Shown here in pieces: positions 61,101-64,000 of a DNA stretch of 64,000 nucleotides (its first letter is position 1; the number at the start of each line of letters is the position of its first letter). The notes under the pieces were generated by a model. That model saw only the letters and a program-made list of their open reading frames with translations, had not been told where the DNA came from and searched no databases. The DNA is from Polyodon spathula. Taxonomy: Eukaryota > Chordata > Actinopteri > Acipenseriformes > Polyodontidae. The stretch spans positions 10,899,794 through 10,963,793 of the forward strand of contig NC_054536.1 of NCBI RefSeq assembly GCF_017654505.1, written 5' to 3'. The position numbers and the translations under genes were made by a program.

Positions 61101-64000
61101 GAAGTGATTGCATTTTAAAGTGTAGTGCTTGCGTCTTGAATTCAATTAACTGATCTGACATGCCAACCTTAGAAAGTATACGAAACTTGAAGAGCAACAT
61201 TTCTTGACTAATGTATTCAGACTGAACATGTGGTCTTAACATAGCTAAAAAAAAAAAAAAAAAAAAACTGAGTTACACCATTAACCTATCCCCTTTGCCC
61301 CAAGTGGATATGAGGAAATGCCACATTATTTCTATGCAGTATTTCTTACTGATGGGTTTATTATCTAGGGATAGTGTTGCAGGGGGACAGGTTAGTGGTT
61401 ACATTGTTTTACCAGATGCACTGTAATTAGACATATTCCTGAGATCTATTTTGAAGACACAGGCGTGCTTTTAACTACTGAGTTTTTCAAACATTATATA
61501 TAAATTGAGTCTAAGCAAGAAGAATATAAAAAATCACATTTAATTAAAAATAGGGAAAACAAACACTCAACTGAATTTGTGTGCAATAACTTTCCTCTTA
61601 AGGGCAAGTTCTGTTGTGATTTAGCCAACTAAATGAGCATGTACGGTGGTTTGTTGACATTTTCCTGCAGGTCTATTTATCTTTGTTGATGGAGGTCACA
61701 GCAAAAACAACTCATCGTTGTAAGATCTACTTTGAAACCCCTTTGAGCCTTCGGTGGGTATGTTAGGGTTTGTATTATTTATATCAGTTCAATGTGTACA
61801 GAGTTCTATAAAGAGTAACACAAGACTGAATAGTAGGAGGTGTTAAGAGTGCATGTGCAGTGAATGAATAACTGACAAAGTGCTTTTTCTTTGGATGAAC
61901 ACATTTTATTTCTGTTTGTTGTAGAAATTACTCTTCCTCTGAAAACAAACAAATCCAACATTTTGGGGTTCCAAAAGTGGCTGACCTGGTACTACAGCAA
62001 ACCCTGCTTGCCAGTGCCCAATGAGCTCAAAAGCAGACACCTGCAGGGCTGGCCTTTGTCCCCCAGAGGTCGGTAGCTCGCTGACAGCTCTCGAGTTCCT
62101 GGGTGTAAAAGAGGAAGGAGGCTCGGCTGTGGGATCGAAGGACGCCCACTGACCCTTCAGACATCCTGAACTGTGTGGGGAATTGCTATGGTGAGAGGCA
62201 GAATGATTGGACATTTCAAATTGGGGAAAAAAATCAGGATAAAAAATAATTGAGCGCACTAAATATAAATAAATAAAACAAATCCAATATTGTATGTATT
62301 AATCTGTGTTTTTCATTAAATGTTTTTGATCCTGCACCTCTTTCATTTGTAACACCTCTCCAGTACTGGAGCGTACACAAACAGCACACATTCTTTAAAT
62401 TGTAAAACACCAGAATGTAGAGCGACTAGGCCACTTCAGTGTGATATAGGCACAGAACAAATTATAGGATACCTTTGGGTCCTTTTTATTCAGAAAACAG
62501 ATTTATTCACTTCCTAAATAACATGATACAAATCAATTATAAAGTGTCAGGCAACACAAAGCATTCACTAATCAAAAAATATAAATAAGATTATAAAAAT
62601 AATAACATACAAGTGTAAGATAAATGTGAAAAGGGCATTCTTGACCCTGTTACACCTTTCACTTTAAAGCACAAAAGCAAGTAATATACTTTGTGTCCAT
62701 GTGTGCGCTTTACAGCAATACAGTATGAGCTACTTGTATATTTAAAGAAGTTTTAAATAAAATGTACTGTCCTCTTACCTTTTTTATGTTTACATTCAGT
62801 CTGGGTAGTTCAGAATGGTGAACCTTTTACTGATATTTTTTTATACCCTAAGAAAAATGTAGTATAGCATTCCTAGTCATTCACAAACTTAATTTCCCCA
62901 AATCAACACCATGTCAACACAAAACACTAATAGTAACAAACCTAATGCAAACATTTTATGGCTATAATAATGCAGTTCCAAAATGGCCTTACACTGTTCA
63001 TCATTAAGTCTTTACATTGAAAACCTATGTAGATGTTCTTTTTCAATACTGTGTACTAACCACCATTCAGTAATACTGTACGTAGAAAACCACTAACTAC
63101 TGAGGGAAAAGTAACTTATTAGAACGCATTCCAGGATTTATCAGAATCAGTATCAATGTTTTATCACTGTGTCACTGGGAAATGAATGGGAGCCTGTTGC
63201 TGTATCACTGAACACAACTAGAAAGAAGACATCAGTTACTGACTGACCTTGTGTCCAATTCCACTGGGAATCTATCCCCTTTGTTAATAAAAAAAAAAAA
63301 AAAAAAAAATTAAAAAAGCATGTTTAGGGTTATGCTATAGTGAACAAATAAAGAACCCTAATGTAACAAAGAAACACATTGTTTTTACTTTTTTTTAGTC
63401 TGGGTCAGCACATTTGTTTGTTTGTAGTCTGGAGCAAATTCCGATAGTTTCATAGGTCTGAAGTAAATATAGTTCCCACAGTGAACATTTAAAATACTAA
63501 GCTGAAAGTTATTATGTATAAGTACCATAATATTTACAACACAATTGCATTCATATACAACATCTTCTGTGCTTCATAGTGTTTCCACACACTTCTAAGA
63601 ACAATGTTTATTTAAATTGTTTTACTTTATCCCTGTGGCAGTGTACAGTTCATGCATCTTCCAAACTCAGTCTCTGCCGAATTAGAAAGGGACTAACATC
63701 AAAGATATAATTTTATATCTGTTTTTTTTAAGGACCCACTGCCCCACCAATCCTGCAGTAGCCAATCATTTACTGTTAAGCAGTGGTTCTGATGCGGTGA
63801 AACCTAGAGCACATTAGAAGCTGTCATCAGAATGCCACTTAAATCATCCATGAGCCCAATGCTAGTGCATCCTGAAAAGGCAGGGAAGCTAACCTAATAG
63901 CGCCACCGTTTGTCAGGAGGCCAGACTTCACTCTCCTAAGCAACCTTCACCCTGCTACATACGCGCTACATAGGAGAAGAGGAACAAGACATAATAAATA
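58200..64000. other. Gene-poor interval to the window end
   Basis: No conserved exon is recognised on either strand. It contains A-runs (61246-61266, 63289-63309), the second copy of a dispersed repeat at 62531, and a moderately GC-rich stretch at 61960-62220 without an identifiable product. Confidence 0.45.
62531..62655. repeat. Dispersed repeat, copy 2
   Basis: Shares ordered blocks with 51249-51390: AATCAATTATAAAGTGTCAG, TCACTAATCAAA, ATTATAAAAATAATA, ACATACAAGTG and GGGCATT. The preceding TCCTTTTTATTCAG (62480-62495) also resembles the sequence near 51085. Confidence 0.6.

Noticed and set aside
61906..62259. 117-codon minus-strand ORF in a GC-richer patch
   Set aside because: No recognisable domain and Ser/Pro-rich composition; more likely repeat or chance sequence.
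63895..63910. Second CTCF-like motif (GGTGGCGCTA on the minus strand)
   Set aside because: Only the short core matches; flanking consensus positions do not.

Overview
This is AT-rich vertebrate genomic DNA. It has spliced exons with GT..AG introns, very long dinucleotide arrays and a dense mix of mobile elements: Tc1, hAT, Harbinger, Tigger, CR1-type LINE, DIRS/Ngaro-type tyrosine-recombinase retroelements. The mix (abundant Tc1 plus tyrosine-recombinase retroelements) points to a ray-finned fish. A non-teleost such as a sturgeon or paddlefish is possible, but the sequence alone does not settle this. No bacterial or organellar features were seen.

The only host genes I can name lie in the first 19 kb, all on the + strand. 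At 3595-4233 is a broken 3' part of a bile-acid/sodium symporter gene, best matching SLC10A5. At 7568-7721 is a single orphan exon of an inositol-monophosphatase paralogue with two frameshifts. At 14014-18903 are eight coding exons of IMPA1 (myo-inositol monophosphatase 1). SLC10A5 lying upstream of IMPA1 on the same strand matches the tetrapod order, so the segment looks orthologous. The IMPA1 copy shows three independent lesions: an in-frame TGA in exon 6, loss of the substrate-binding Glu codon in exon 7, and an AT instead of GT donor after exon 4. All three gene remnants here therefore look disabled, as expected for one copy of a duplicated block that is decaying.

The remaining ~45 kb is gene-poor and filled by repeats. 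A long CR1-like LINE (about 3 kb, two frameshifts) sits just 3' of IMPA1 at 19468-22436, with two smaller pieces at 28482-28636 and 30258-30452. Four Tc1 transposons or relics occur at 36863-38097, 44533-46179, 48023-49093 and 56510-58107. Each abuts or lies close to a (TA)n array. A Harbinger relic (33352-33600), a Tigger/pogo relic (39400-40092), a DIRS-like relic (664-1700) and a second tyrosine-recombinase relic (51642-51881) were found by reading translations. A perfect-target-site hAT foldback MITE lies at 8513-8817 and a U4 snRNA-like pseudogene at 6451-6515. I found no convincing new cellular system. The most interesting material is the decaying IMPA1/SLC10A5 block and the coupling of Tc1 ends with TA microsatellites.
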